This document shows positions 17,564 to 26,122 of a stretch of 64,000 bases of DNA, piece by piece; the first letter of the stretch is position 1; each line of letters starts with the position of its first letter. The DNA is from an uncultured Bacteroidales bacterium (GTDB lineage Bacteria; Bacteroidota; Bacteroidia; Bacteroidales; UBA932). A model generated the notes under the pieces. The model saw nothing but the letters and a program-made list of their open reading frames with translations. It searched no databases and was not told where the DNA came from. The position numbers and the translations under genes were made by a program. The stretch lies in assembly GCA_944323785.1 (NCBI GenBank), contig CALUTU010000002.1:85836-149835 (forward strand), in the 5' to 3' direction.

Positions 17564-17571
17564 CAAAGATA
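17564..17571 (-). promoter_or_regulatory. Promoter -7 box (TATCTTTG) for glnS
   Basis: Minus-strand TAnnTTTG match, 25 bp before the chosen ATG. Confidence 0.65.
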
Positions 17572-17599
17572 AAAAGTTCTCAGTAAACCCGCAGATTTT

Positions 17600-17628
17600 T
17601 TTGTTTTTGTTTTTATTGTTTAACTTTG
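17600..17628 (+). promoter_or_regulatory. Promoter with TTTTTG repeats (TAACTTTG) for the first propeller gene
   Basis: A run of about two TTTTTG hexamers and one broken unit lies directly before the -7 box TAACTTTG at 17621-17628. The following leader (AAAACT...ATCATG) closely resembles that before the NVEALA-like gene at 18923, so the promoter/leader unit is duplicated. Confidence 0.65.
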
Positions 17629-17654
17629 GAGTAAAACTTTAAAACTGACTCATC

Positions 17655-18809
17655 ATGAGACATTGCTCTGGAGACAACAAAAGAGAAAACTCCGACTGGC
17701 TAATTGAAAATCCCATTGCCAGACCCGAAAACAAACCCATGATCCACTCTTCGACATGCATTACTCTGATGGCTTTGCTACTTGTCCTGTCATGCGGCAG
17801 GCAAGTAGAAGATATATCTGACTCTGTTCCCACGGTCACACTCTCCTCACTGGTAAAAGACACAGCCAGGCTGTTGATTCCGGAACGTGAGCTTGACTTC
17901 CCCGTATCCGCTTTGCAAATATCCGTGTGGAAAGACAGTGTCTCTGTCGTACGCAACGGTGTGAGTCGAGACAATATGTTTCTGGAGTTCCGTACGCTAT
18001 ACGGCAACAAGCATATCAAGAGCCTCTTCCACGCAGGTAACGGACCTGATGAAATGCTGAGTTTCAACTTTGACTACCAAAGCGATTCTGTCGTGGCAAG
18101 GGATTTCATGAGAAACAACATAGCCATAATACCCATTGACTCGGTCGTCTTTAATCCAGATTATAGAGTCAGACTTAAAAAAGCTGATATCAACACCCAA
18201 TATCTCTGGCCTTTCAAAGGCGGCTTACTAGCTGTAAACCCTTTCTGCTTCCGAAATGATGAGATAGGTGTCAATAATGACGGATTCAGATTCATTCAAA
18301 CTGACAGCAGCTACACCTACAAAGAGGAAAAGGAGTACGAATACAGGACTTTCAATGTTATATGTATGAGATTTATCATCTCGTATGATAACGACCGCAT
18401 AGCTGTGTACAACTCCAGTGAGTCTGAAGTTGAAATATACGACACCGAACTGAACCTGCTGAAAATAATCAAAGGTCCTGAAATGCCGCACGGCATAAAG
18501 TATTACATAAACAAATACAACTACGTATCGTATTATGGAGAAGTGCCACAGGCATACTTCTGGGCATGCTCCAATAATAATCACTTCTATCTGGCTTACA
18601 ACGGAGACTTCACCTCCGGCAATGAGAAGACTATATACGATCTGAGCTCTTGGGTCTTCAAGTTCGACTGGGACGGCAACTTCGTGGACTCGTACTACGT
18701 GGACCACTTCATCAGCTCCATGTCCCTCAGCGAGGACGGACAGTCCATGTACATCTTCGGAGTAAACCGCGACGGGGAGAACGTCTTCTACAGAGCCAGG
18801 CTGACATAA
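17655..18809 (+). CDS. 6-bladed beta-propeller lipoprotein, copy 1
   Basis: 384 residues from the ATG at 17655; the functional start may be the ATG at 17739, which begins a lipoprotein signal (MIHSSTCITLMALLLVLSCG, lipobox VLSC). The first 28 codons look unlike a signal peptide and occupy the position where the paralogous unit encodes the NVEALA-like gene. The mature part resembles Bacteroidetes 6-bladed beta-propeller lipoproteins: GNGPDEM, FKGGLLAVNPFCFR, LAYNGDF, then FKFDWDGNFVDSYYVDHF. Sixty percent or more of the C-terminal 50 residues match copy 2 exactly. Function unknown; an outer-membrane or periplasmic scaffold is likely. Confidence 0.82.
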   Translation: MRHCSGDNKRENSDWLIENPIARPENKPMIHSSTCITLMALLLVLSCGRQVEDISDSVPTVTLSSLVKDTARLLIPERELDFPVSALQISVWKDSVSVVRNGVSRDNMFLEFRTLYGNKHIKSLFHAGNGPDEMLSFNFDYQSDSVVARDFMRNNIAIIPIDSVVFNPDYRVRLKKADINTQYLWPFKGGLLAVNPFCFRNDEIGVNNDGFRFIQTDSSYTYKEEKEYEYRTFNVICMRFIISYDNDRIAVYNSSESEVEIYDTELNLLKIIKGPEMPHGIKYYINKYNYVSYYGEVPQAYFWACSNNNHFYLAYNGDFTSGNEKTIYDLSSWVFKFDWDGNFVDSYYVDHFISSMSLSEDGQSMYIFGVNRDGENVFYRARLT

Positions 18810-18857
18810 CGGGCATGACGTATCCCGTGTTTATTTTTTACGAAATGCGCATATTTT

Positions 18858-18895
18858 TTTGTTTTTGTTTTTGTTTTTGTTTTTGTTTAACTTTG
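18858..18895 (+). promoter_or_regulatory. Promoter with about five TTTTTG hexamers (TAACTTTG) for the NVEALA-like gene
   Basis: An uninterrupted TTTTTG hexamer run ends directly at the -7 box TAACTTTG (18888-18895), 27 bp before the ATG at 18923. Every hexamer supplies a possible TTTG -33 element, so unit gain or loss could tune spacing. Confidence 0.65.
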
Positions 18896-18922
18896 AAGCG
18901 TAACATTAAAACTAACTCTATC

Positions 18923-19237
18923 ATGAAAACTAAACTCAACAAAAAATCCTTGGCAGCCGCTATCGCCGCCATCGTCCTCTCCTCCGGCGCTTTCCTGGGC
19001 ATCTCGTTATCAATCTCACAAAAAGCAAATGCTCAGTATGCTAGTCTTTGTGACCTTTCTTATGAAAACGGACCTATGGTTATGTCTTGCACCGAGTCCA
19101 ATACCCAAGACTGCGAGGTTAGACTTATCCTTATCTCACCCACTCATGATACCACCGCCGTTCTCAAATTCCGTTGCAACGGAGAGACTGTAAAAAGCGA
19201 GAACGACCATCTAATCTTCAACCCTATCGCACATTAA
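18923..19237 (+). CDS. NVEALA-like secreted small protein
   Basis: 104 residues. The N-terminus (KKSLAAAIAAIVLSSGAFLG, then a run ending SQKANAQ) is a secretion signal of the type seen in Bacteroidales NVEALA-family small proteins. The mature part (about 67 residues) has four cysteines (C43, C56, C64, C85), so two disulfides are possible in the periplasm. The open frame extends upstream into the propeller gene, but the leader and promoter place the start at 18923. It lies 6 bp before propeller copy 2. Such small proteins are commonly seen next to propeller genes in this order; their role is not established. Confidence 0.75.
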   Translation: MKTKLNKKSLAAAIAAIVLSSGAFLGISLSISQKANAQYASLCDLSYENGPMVMSCTESNTQDCEVRLILISPTHDTTAVLKFRCNGETVKSENDHLIFNPIAH

Positions 19238-19243
19238 CCTTTT

Positions 19244-20308
19244 ATGAGGACAGTACTTATATTCAGTATTATATATGCATCATTCATGGTATCCTGCAAG
19301 ACAAGGACTATGGACGATGCATATGATATTATCCTCAATGACAAAGTCAAAGATACGGCGACAGTACTGACAGCCGGAAATGTCAACTTCATCCCTCCCG
19401 TATCCGCCATAGCCGTGCATATATACGATGACAGCATTGCCGTAGTTCACAATACTAACAAAGCGCATAGGAAGCATGTGGAGTTGTACAATATCCATGA
19501 CAACACACTGATTAAAGAACTGATAGCACAAGGCAATGGCCCTGGAGAAATGGTTTCTGCCCTGAGCCGCTACAACAATGACACTCTTGTAATATGGGAT
19601 TTCATGAAATGTAACATTGCAACTATCCCCATTAAATCTGCTATTTCAGACACTGCCTATAATCCCACTCTGCGATCTTTCTCATTGACACCAAAATGCA
19701 TGTGGCCTTATAAAGGGAGACTGATGGCTATTAATCCAAACTGCTTCAGGTACGACAAACTGGGAATCAATAACGACGGGCCAAGACTTATTATAAGTGA
19801 CAGCAATTATGTGTACAAGGAAAGCAGAAAGTACGATATCCAGACTGTAAACGCCGTATACACGGATTTTTTCATATCTTGGAAAAACAACAGGATTATT
19901 GTATTCGATACATCAGAACCAAGAATCGAAATTTTCGACACTAATCTCAATCTACAGAAAACTATTTATGGTCCGGAACTTCCGGACGAAATCAGATACT
20001 CCACATATGAGAACTTCGGCACTTATGTCGCTGCTGAAGGAAAAAGCCCGGAATCTTACCATACATTCTGTACCGATGAAGACTTTTTCTACTTGGCATA
20101 CAATGGAGATTTTTTCTCACGCGACAAGACTATGTATGATCTGAGCACCTGGATTTTCAAGTTCGACTGGGACGGCAACTTCGTGGACTCGTATTACGTG
20201 GACCATTTCATCCACTCCATGTCCCTCAGCGGGGACGGGCAGTCAATGTACATCTTCGGTGTAAACCGAGACGGCGAGAACGTATTCTACAAAACCAGAC
20301 TGACATAA
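19244..20308 (+). CDS. 6-bladed beta-propeller lipoprotein, copy 2
   Basis: 354 residues. Lipoprotein signal with lipobox FMVSC, then propeller-type repeats paralogous to copy 1 along the whole length: GNGPGEM, YKGRLMAINPNCFR, LAYNGDF. The last 50 codons are nearly the same as copy 1 in both protein and DNA, far closer than the rest. The DNA upstream of that block is visibly more AT-rich. It is cotranscribed with the NVEALA-like gene (6 bp) and the thioredoxin-like gene (5 bp). Confidence 0.83.
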   Translation: MRTVLIFSIIYASFMVSCKTRTMDDAYDIILNDKVKDTATVLTAGNVNFIPPVSAIAVHIYDDSIAVVHNTNKAHRKHVELYNIHDNTLIKELIAQGNGPGEMVSALSRYNNDTLVIWDFMKCNIATIPIKSAISDTAYNPTLRSFSLTPKCMWPYKGRLMAINPNCFRYDKLGINNDGPRLIISDSNYVYKESRKYDIQTVNAVYTDFFISWKNNRIIVFDTSEPRIEIFDTNLNLQKTIYGPELPDEIRYSTYENFGTYVAAEGKSPESYHTFCTDEDFFYLAYNGDFFSRDKTMYDLSTWIFKFDWDGNFVDSYYVDHFIHSMSLSGDGQSMYIFGVNRDGENVFYKTRLT

Positions 20309-20313
20309 AGACA

Positions 20314-20910
20314 ATGATTATGAGATTCCGCATTTTCACATTAATACTTTTCATATCAATGACTGTTGCTTCATGCGGTAATAGGAATAACAATCAAGGC
20401 AGCAACTCAAATACCAGTACCGACTCCGACACCGGCATATCCCCGTCCGTCATTGAAAGTACAGGCATAGATTCATCCAAGATCCGCAGACTGGAAGCTT
20501 TCACCAACATCGACCTTGAGAAGGCGTATGCATCCTCTCTGGAAGACGGCAATTCTTTTCCTGACTTCTCATCAGCATTCACGCTGAGCCCTGAAGATGA
20601 TATTGCACTGATTCTGTTCATAACCAGTCCGGACTGTTCGGCCTGCATCGCCTCTACCCTGGATTTCCTGAGCACCAACAGCCGCTCCAATACATGTCCT
20701 ACCATTCTCTTTTTCAAGGAAGGCAACCGGGATATATATGAGTTCTACAAAGAGCAGTATACCCAGCAACTTGATTCCACTACCCGGCATTACATCAACC
20801 ATACCTTTGTCATAAGTGTAGGATATTCCGAAGAAGCCAACAACGCTCCGGACGGGGCATATCTGCTCTACCGCAACCGGGTCATCAACTATATGCCCTG
20901 GTCATTGTAG
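20314..20910 (+). CDS. Thioredoxin-like lipoprotein with CSAC motif
   Basis: 198 residues. Signal and lipobox (VASC, C21) are followed by a Ser/Asn/Thr-rich linker and a thioredoxin-like region with a C108-S-A-C111 redox pair after a beta strand (ALILFITSPDCSAC). The usual cis-proline segment is not obvious, so the fold assignment is moderate. It is last in the NVEALA/propeller operon and convergent with yicC. A redox partner for the four-cysteine NVEALA-like protein is a reasonable inference, not shown. An alternative start lies two codons in. Confidence 0.72.
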   Translation: MIMRFRIFTLILFISMTVASCGNRNNNQGSNSNTSTDSDTGISPSVIESTGIDSSKIRRLEAFTNIDLEKAYASSLEDGNSFPDFSSAFTLSPEDDIALILFITSPDCSACIASTLDFLSTNSRSNTCPTILFFKEGNRDIYEFYKEQYTQQLDSTTRHYINHTFVISVGYSEEANNAPDGAYLLYRNRVINYMPWSL

Positions 20911-20918
20911 GGTCTTGC

Positions 20919-21800
20919 CTACAGAACGTTCAGGACCTGTTCCTTGATCTTCTCAAGCTCGTCCTTCATCCGCACCACGCACTTCTGCATCCCGGCATGG
21001 TTGGACTTGGAGCCGAGGGTATTGATCTCACGGCCCATCTCCTGGGCGATGAATCCCAGTTTCTTGCCCGGACACTCCTCCACGTCCATCGTATCGCGGA
21101 AATACCGGCAGTGCTGCCTCAGCCGCACTTTCTCCTCATTGACATCCAGTTTCTCCAGGTAAAATATCATCTCCTGCTCCAGGCGGTCACGGTCAGGTGA
21201 CAGGGACAGTTCCTCCATCCTGGAGAGTATTCTCTGACGGATGAGCGGTACCCTCTCGGTCTCAAAGACCTCGGCCTCTGACAAGATGCGCTCAATATTG
21301 TCCACGCGGGTCTGCAGGTCAGCCCTGAGCACCGCCCCCTCACGGGCCCGGAAGGCAATCAAGGCATCCACAGCCTCCTCAAGGGCCTTGCCCAAAGCCA
21401 TTGTCTCCTCCTCAGTCATGTCGTCCTTGTCGGCAGACACGACATCCGGCATACGGAGCACGGACGACACCAAGACAGACGCCATGTAGTCCTCCCGACA
21501 GTCCAGCTCAAGGGACGAGACGATCTCGGACATCTGGCGGAAATAATCCCTGAACACATCCCCGTCTATCCTGCGGGCCTCAGAACCCGAGACAGCCTCC
21601 GAAGTCAGAAAGACATCTATATTGCCCCTCACCAGACGGCGGGTAAGGTATTGCCTGTATTCCAGTTCCTTATCCTTGGGCAGAAATGAGGACTTGAGCG
21701 AGATGTCGCTGCCCTTGCCATTGAGCGAGCGTATCTCCACAGTATATTTCTTGTTGCCGGACGTAACTTCGGACTTGCCGTATCCGGTCATGGACAGCAT
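20919..21800 (-). CDS. yicC: YicC family endoribonuclease
   Basis: About 293 residues, the usual family length. The N-terminus LSMTGYGKSE and C-terminal half (GFIAQEMGREINTLGSKSN, KDELEKIKEQVLNVL) are diagnostic. In E. coli YicC has been described as an endoribonuclease acting on a small RNA. I chose the second of two consecutive ATGs, matching the usual M-x-SMTG start. It closes the long nusB-to-yicC minus-strand operon. Confidence 0.92.
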   Translation of the reverse strand: MLSMTGYGKSEVTSGNKKYTVEIRSLNGKGSDISLKSSFLPKDKELEYRQYLTRRLVRGNIDVFLTSEAVSGSEARRIDGDVFRDYFRQMSEIVSSLELDCREDYMASVLVSSVLRMPDVVSADKDDMTEEETMALGKALEEAVDALIAFRAREGAVLRADLQTRVDNIERILSEAEVFETERVPLIRQRILSRMEELSLSPDRDRLEQEMIFYLEKLDVNEEKVRLRQHCRYFRDTMDVEECPGKKLGFIAQEMGREINTLGSKSNHAGMQKCVVRMKDELEKIKEQVLNVL

Positions 21801-21811
21801 CATAATCGATC

Positions 21812-22699
21812 TTATCTATTATAGTTAAACAATCTTTCCGAACGGGTCTTCCACTCCTCCGCCATATCATTCATAGCCAGCATCTCACAGGCTACCGATA
21901 TGTTGTATGCCGCACAGGCGGCCTTTTTCGTATCCGGACTGGCAGCTTCCTCCAGCCATATATTCATGGCCTTCTCCCACTCGAAGAGATAAGCCAGCCG
22001 GCAGGCCTCGGTCCACTGCGCGTTGTCGTACACATACAGAGACACATTCACCGTCTCCCAGCGGGGAGTAAGTCCGCCGGCCATCGTCACACCGATGGTC
22101 CTGAAATATTCATCCAGCTCACTGTTGACTTTCTCTATAGCCTTCAGGTCCGCTATCTCCGACTCGGCCATAAGCGTCCATTCAAAGACATCCGACTCGC
22201 TGAGATCGGCCACGGGCGGCAGCGAATCCACATTGAATACCTGTACCTTTACCGAATAAGGCAGACGCACCTGGGTCTGCTTCAGGAACTGGCTCTGGAC
22301 ATACGCCTGTTCCTGAACATGCTCTACCGAGAACTCTCCGACAGAAAGAGAGTCGGCGACTATCAGGAAATCCACACCTGTCAGAGCATGGACATACTGT
22401 TTCTGAGCACTGTCCCTGAAATCCACATCTCCGGCTTTCATGACAAACACCGGCACCGAGCCGGAATCCAGTCCCAGATCCACTTCCAGTCCCTCGGCCA
22501 TGCCGCATACCAGAGCGGACATAAGTGTGGAATCCGCACTGCCGTCCTGAAGAACAGCCATGACCCCGGGCAACGCGCCGGCGAAATCCACGTTTGTATC
22601 AGACTGAACTCTCTTCTCGACGGGCAGCGTGTAGGTCAACGGTCCGCACGACACGACGGCCAGCATCGGAAGAAGGATTGAAAACACCCATTTTCTCAT
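21812..22699 (-). CDS. Lipoprotein, possibly DUF6340 family
   Basis: 295 residues. Signal peptide and lipobox (MLAVVSCGPLTYTLPVEKR). It contains a segment resembling a CsgG-like fold start (FLIVADSLSVGEFSVEH) and a C-terminal helical part with repeats of tetratricopeptide type (ACRLAYLFEWEKAMNIWLEE, AACAAYNISVACEMLAMND). It resembles Bacteroidales lipoproteins of the DUF6340 type from memory. Function unknown. It lies 18 bp after rimO. Confidence 0.7.
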   Translation of the reverse strand: MRKWVFSILLPMLAVVSCGPLTYTLPVEKRVQSDTNVDFAGALPGVMAVLQDGSADSTLMSALVCGMAEGLEVDLGLDSGSVPVFVMKAGDVDFRDSAQKQYVHALTGVDFLIVADSLSVGEFSVEHVQEQAYVQSQFLKQTQVRLPYSVKVQVFNVDSLPPVADLSESDVFEWTLMAESEIADLKAIEKVNSELDEYFRTIGVTMAGGLTPRWETVNVSLYVYDNAQWTEACRLAYLFEWEKAMNIWLEEAASPDTKKAACAAYNISVACEMLAMNDMAEEWKTRSERLFNYNR

Positions 22700-22717
22700 A
22701 TCTCACAGATTTGAATA

Positions 22718-24040
22718 TCACTTTATCAGTTCTCCGCTGAGATCGTACTCGTCAGCCCCCGTAATCCGGACATCCACAAAAGTTCCCGGAGCCGGGCACT
22801 CACCGGCACACTGCACTATCACCTCTCCGTCCACCTCCGGACTCTCCCGGGATGTCCTGCCGGTGAAAGTTCCGTCCTCAGCCGAGACAGAGTCCACCAG
22901 CACCCTCTCCACGCTTCCGATACGGCTTTCATTGTACCTCAGCGAGATATCCGCCTGCAGTTCCATCAGTTCATCCAGTCTCTCCTGCTTGACGGACTCC
23001 GGTACCGAATCCTTCAAATTCTGTGCCCCCCAGGTGCCCTCCTCCTCGGAATAGGCGAAAGCACCTAACCGTTCGAAGCGGTACTCCTGTACAAATGACA
23101 GCAGATCCTCGAACTCTTTCTCACCTTCGCCCGGATGTCCCACCATCATAGTAGTCCTGAGCACGATGCCGGGGACTTCCTTTCGGAACTTCTCCACCAG
23201 GGCACGGGTCTGCCTGCCGTCTATGGAGCGGCGCATGGCCCTGAGCACCGGGTCCGCCGAATGTTGGAGAGGTATATCCAGATACTTGCACATCTTTGGG
23301 GAAGATGCCATAATTTCCAGCACATCCTGAGGGAATGCCGCCGGATAGGCATACAGCAGTCTGATCCATTCTATCCCGGGAATATCATTGAGACCGGTCA
23401 GGAGACGACCCAATCGCCTCTGTCCGTACAAGTCAAGACCATAGAAGGTAGTGTCCTGAGCGATGACTATCAGCTCCTTCACTCCACTGTCCGCAAGCGA
23501 GCGGGCCTCGTCCAGCAGCTTCTCCTCCGGCACAGAGACATGAGGGCCACGGATGCCGGGAATAGCGCAGTAGGAGCAGTGACGGTCACAACCCTCGGAT
23601 ATCTTAAGATAGGCATAATGCCCTGGAGTGGTGAGATACCGCCTGGTCTCCAGAGCAGGATCCTTCCTCACCGACAGTTCCCGCAGCAGAGGTTCGATGG
23701 AGAATGCCCCGAAAAAGCCGTCCACCTCGGGTATCTCAGCCGGAAGCTCGTCCCGGTATCTCTCCGACAGACAGCCCATCACATAGAGCTTGCGGATGAC
23801 TCCGCGCTTCTTGGCGTCCACCGCCTCCAGTATGGCCTGCACCGACTCCTCCTTGGCATCCAGAATAAAGCCGCAGGTGTTGATAATCAGAATATCCACA
23901 TCTGCGTCCTCCAACGGCACCTCCTCAGGAGACACCTCATATCCGGCTGCGGAAAGCTGTTTGAGAAGATGCTCGGAGTCCACACGGTTCTTCGAGCATC
24001 CCATAGTCACTACCCGGACTCTTTTTCCGCCGGTACACAT
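22718..24040 (-). CDS. rimO: Ribosomal protein S12 methylthiotransferase
   Basis: Adds a methylthio group to the conserved aspartate of ribosomal protein S12. 440 residues. N-terminal cluster cysteines lie in VTMGCSKNRVDSEH, INTCGFILDAK and VMGCLSERY. The radical SAM C-x3-C-x2-C is EGCDRHCSYCAIPGIRG, and a C-terminal TRAM domain follows. The MGCSKN and FGAF features favour RimO over MiaB. DUF5606 lies upstream by 3 bp. Confidence 0.95.
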   Translation of the reverse strand: MCTGGKRVRVVTMGCSKNRVDSEHLLKQLSAAGYEVSPEEVPLEDADVDILIINTCGFILDAKEESVQAILEAVDAKKRGVIRKLYVMGCLSERYRDELPAEIPEVDGFFGAFSIEPLLRELSVRKDPALETRRYLTTPGHYAYLKISEGCDRHCSYCAIPGIRGPHVSVPEEKLLDEARSLADSGVKELIVIAQDTTFYGLDLYGQRRLGRLLTGLNDIPGIEWIRLLYAYPAAFPQDVLEIMASSPKMCKYLDIPLQHSADPVLRAMRRSIDGRQTRALVEKFRKEVPGIVLRTTMMVGHPGEGEKEFEDLLSFVQEYRFERLGAFAYSEEEGTWGAQNLKDSVPESVKQERLDELMELQADISLRYNESRIGSVERVLVDSVSAEDGTFTGRTSRESPEVDGEVIVQCAGECPAPGTFVDVRITGADEYDLSGELIK

Positions 24041-24043
24041 AGG

Positions 24044-24496
24044 CTATTTCTCCTCCTTGGGTTCCTCTCCGCCCTCAGCCTGCTGTCCTTCTTCCTCAGC
24101 GGGCTCCTCAAAATCCAGAGAGGCGTATTTCTTCAGGAGATTGTACCACGTGACCACTTTCTTCATGTGCGACACATAGAAACGGTCGGCATCGTATCCG
24201 GGCAGAGCCTTGTCGAAGAACTCCTTGATGACCTTGGGATCAGACTTGGCATCCGGAGCATCGGCCTCACCGAGCACTTCCTTCATCTTCAGAAGTACGT
24301 CCTTCAGGGGTGTCTCTCCGTCCTCAGTATAGATGGAGATATCGGAAAGGGATGATACCTTGGCGTGAGGGCCGAACACACTGCGGCGGCCCGTAAGCAT
24401 GGACTCGGCGATCATACCGTTCCTGGCCTGTGACACATAGGTAAACAGGCCCTGTTCGCCTGTAATTGCCAGTATTTTCTGCAAATCTGTTTTCAT
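24044..24496 (-). CDS. DUF5606 domain protein
   Basis: About 150 residues, cytoplasmic. The domain starts MKTDLQKILAITGEQGLF and includes the RNGMIAESMLTGRR and VLLKMKEVLGEAD segments. The tail is rich in Glu. The frame opens six codons earlier at 24514; the ATG at 24496 begins the conserved block. It is known as a conserved Bacteroidetes protein of unknown function. It sits between coaE and rimO on the same strand. Confidence 0.82.
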   Translation of the reverse strand: MKTDLQKILAITGEQGLFTYVSQARNGMIAESMLTGRRSVFGPHAKVSSLSDISIYTEDGETPLKDVLLKMKEVLGEADAPDAKSDPKVIKEFFDKALPGYDADRFYVSHMKKVVTWYNLLKKYASLDFEEPAEEEGQQAEGGEEPKEEK

Positions 24497-24530
24497 GTCT
24501 TTAATCTTTAACAATATACATTAACTGTTG

Positions 24531-25112
24531 TTATTTCATATCAATATACACGCCCTCCACCTGAGGCAGGAGCGGATGTCTGAAATCGGAGACTATCACG
24601 TAATCTGAAGCCGCCATCCTGCGCTCATCGCTCCACTGATTGGACATCCGGGCCAGAACCTGCTCCCTGGACATGCCGGAGCGGGCCATTACCCGTCCGA
24701 TCCTTATCTCTTCCGGGCACAGGACCGTCAGCACTTTATCAGCCACACCCGCAAGGGCCGGTTTCTCCAGATAGATGGCGGATTCCATGATGACAAAGGA
24801 AGCATCAGCCACTCTCTCTTTCCAGGCCCTGAAATCCGCAATGACTTCCGGAAACACCAGTGCCTCCACCTTCTCCAGCAGACATCTGTCCGAGAATATC
24901 CTGCCGGCCATATACTGCCTGTCCAGACGGCCGTCCTTGACAAGGCCAGGTCCCAGAAGAGCCTGCAGAGCACCGAGCAGTCCGCGGTCCTCGTCGTAAA
25001 GCCGCTTGGTCCTCAAGTCCGCGTCATAGACCGGAATCCCAAGAGCGGCGAACATCCGTACCACGTAGCTCTTGCCGCTGCCTATACCGCCTGTCACTAC
25101 AAGAGTCCTCAT
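24531..25112 (-). CDS. coaE: Dephospho-CoA kinase
   Basis: Last step of coenzyme A synthesis, phosphorylating the 3'-hydroxyl of dephospho-CoA. 193 residues. P-loop VTGGIGSGKSYVVRMF, then GIPVYDADLRTKRLYDE and the lid region RVMARSGMSREQVLARM. It overlaps the ybbR stop by 4 bp, as in many Bacteroidetes operons. Confidence 0.94.
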   Translation of the reverse strand: MRTLVVTGGIGSGKSYVVRMFAALGIPVYDADLRTKRLYDEDRGLLGALQALLGPGLVKDGRLDRQYMAGRIFSDRCLLEKVEALVFPEVIADFRAWKERVADASFVIMESAIYLEKPALAGVADKVLTVLCPEEIRIGRVMARSGMSREQVLARMSNQWSDERRMAASDYVIVSDFRHPLLPQVEGVYIDMK

Positions 25113-26110
25113 AGTTCAGTCCCGTCACTGCCCCGATCCAACAATATGCAGTCCACGTATCTGGGGGCAATCTCCCACGACATTACACCTTCAGGCCTGG
25201 ACACCAGCCCGGGTACCATCTCTGAGTCTATGGTCCTGACGAAATCGGCGTAATCCACCGCCAGTACAAAATCCTCAGGAGTATAACGGAGTGAGCTGAA
25301 CGTCCTTCTGAACGTAAGCGTGACAGTCGATGGAAGGACTATCAGATCCTTGTCGTCAGGCACTCCGGTAACCGTAACTGGCACCATCAAGGACTCCTCA
25401 ATATAGCGCACCACATCCATGGAATAATACACAGTGTTCTCGGAATACGTAATACGGCGCACCGGCACGATGCCGCAAAGCCCCTGAATGGGGCCGTCAA
25501 CACCTTTCTCATATATGGTCTCCGTAAATACCGAGTCAACGGTCTCCAGCAGCCGCGCGTCGCCATATATGTCCACACTGTCAGGACGAAGCACTATACC
25601 GCCCACCGACATATACTGAGGCTCGAACGATATTGAGGAGTTGGGCACCACCGGCACCCTCTTACTGGCTATCCTCGGGAAAATGAAATCAAGTGAGTCC
25701 GTGACTATAAACTCCAGGTCCACGTTTCCGCCCAGCGCCTCGACTATGTTGCTCTTTATAGCCTCGCTGAGCACATAGAACCCATCCCCGTCACGATGCT
25801 TCAGATTGTCCTGGGGCACTGAGATCTGCAGCGTCTTGCGCCTGCCTATCCTCTGCTTTAGTATATAGTAACCGTCAGACTTTCCCCTGACGATAAGGAC
25901 ATCCTGGGAAACAGAGCTGCGCGCCCTGCCCTGGAGCGTGGAGTTGAGTTCCACGTTGTACTCCAGAAAAACGGAATACTGCAGCGACAGACTGTGTATC
26001 AGCCACACGATAAAAGCCAGAAGGAGAGAAAGGAGCAGCATCAGCCACTCTTTCCTGTCCTTCCATCCGCTTTCTTTCTCACCGCCTGATATCCCGTTTT
26101 CCAAGGCCAT
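25109..26110 (-). CDS. YbbR-like domain protein
   Basis: 333 residues. One N-terminal membrane segment (EWLMLLLSLLLAFIVWLIHS) is followed by a periplasmic part with YbbR-type beta repeats (VPVVPNSSISF, VDIYGDARLLETVDSVFTE, VPVTVTGVPDDKDLIVLP). The family regulates CdaA in Firmicutes; here that role is not established. It lies between yajC and coaE. Confidence 0.85.
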   Translation of the reverse strand: MALENGISGGEKESGWKDRKEWLMLLLSLLLAFIVWLIHSLSLQYSVFLEYNVELNSTLQGRARSSVSQDVLIVRGKSDGYYILKQRIGRRKTLQISVPQDNLKHRDGDGFYVLSEAIKSNIVEALGGNVDLEFIVTDSLDFIFPRIASKRVPVVPNSSISFEPQYMSVGGIVLRPDSVDIYGDARLLETVDSVFTETIYEKGVDGPIQGLCGIVPVRRITYSENTVYYSMDVVRYIEESLMVPVTVTGVPDDKDLIVLPSTVTLTFRRTFSSLRYTPEDFVLAVDYADFVRTIDSEMVPGLVSRPEGVMSWEIAPRYVDCILLDRGSDGTEL

Positions 26111-26122
26111 CTTCTGACAGGA

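Noticed and set aside
17540-17566. TTG start of glnS giving nine extra residues
   Set aside because: The codon overlaps the promoter box, and the ATG at 17539 fits the family.
23135-24355. 406-residue plus-strand frame opposite rimO
   Set aside because: Antisense to a well-conserved gene with intact motifs.
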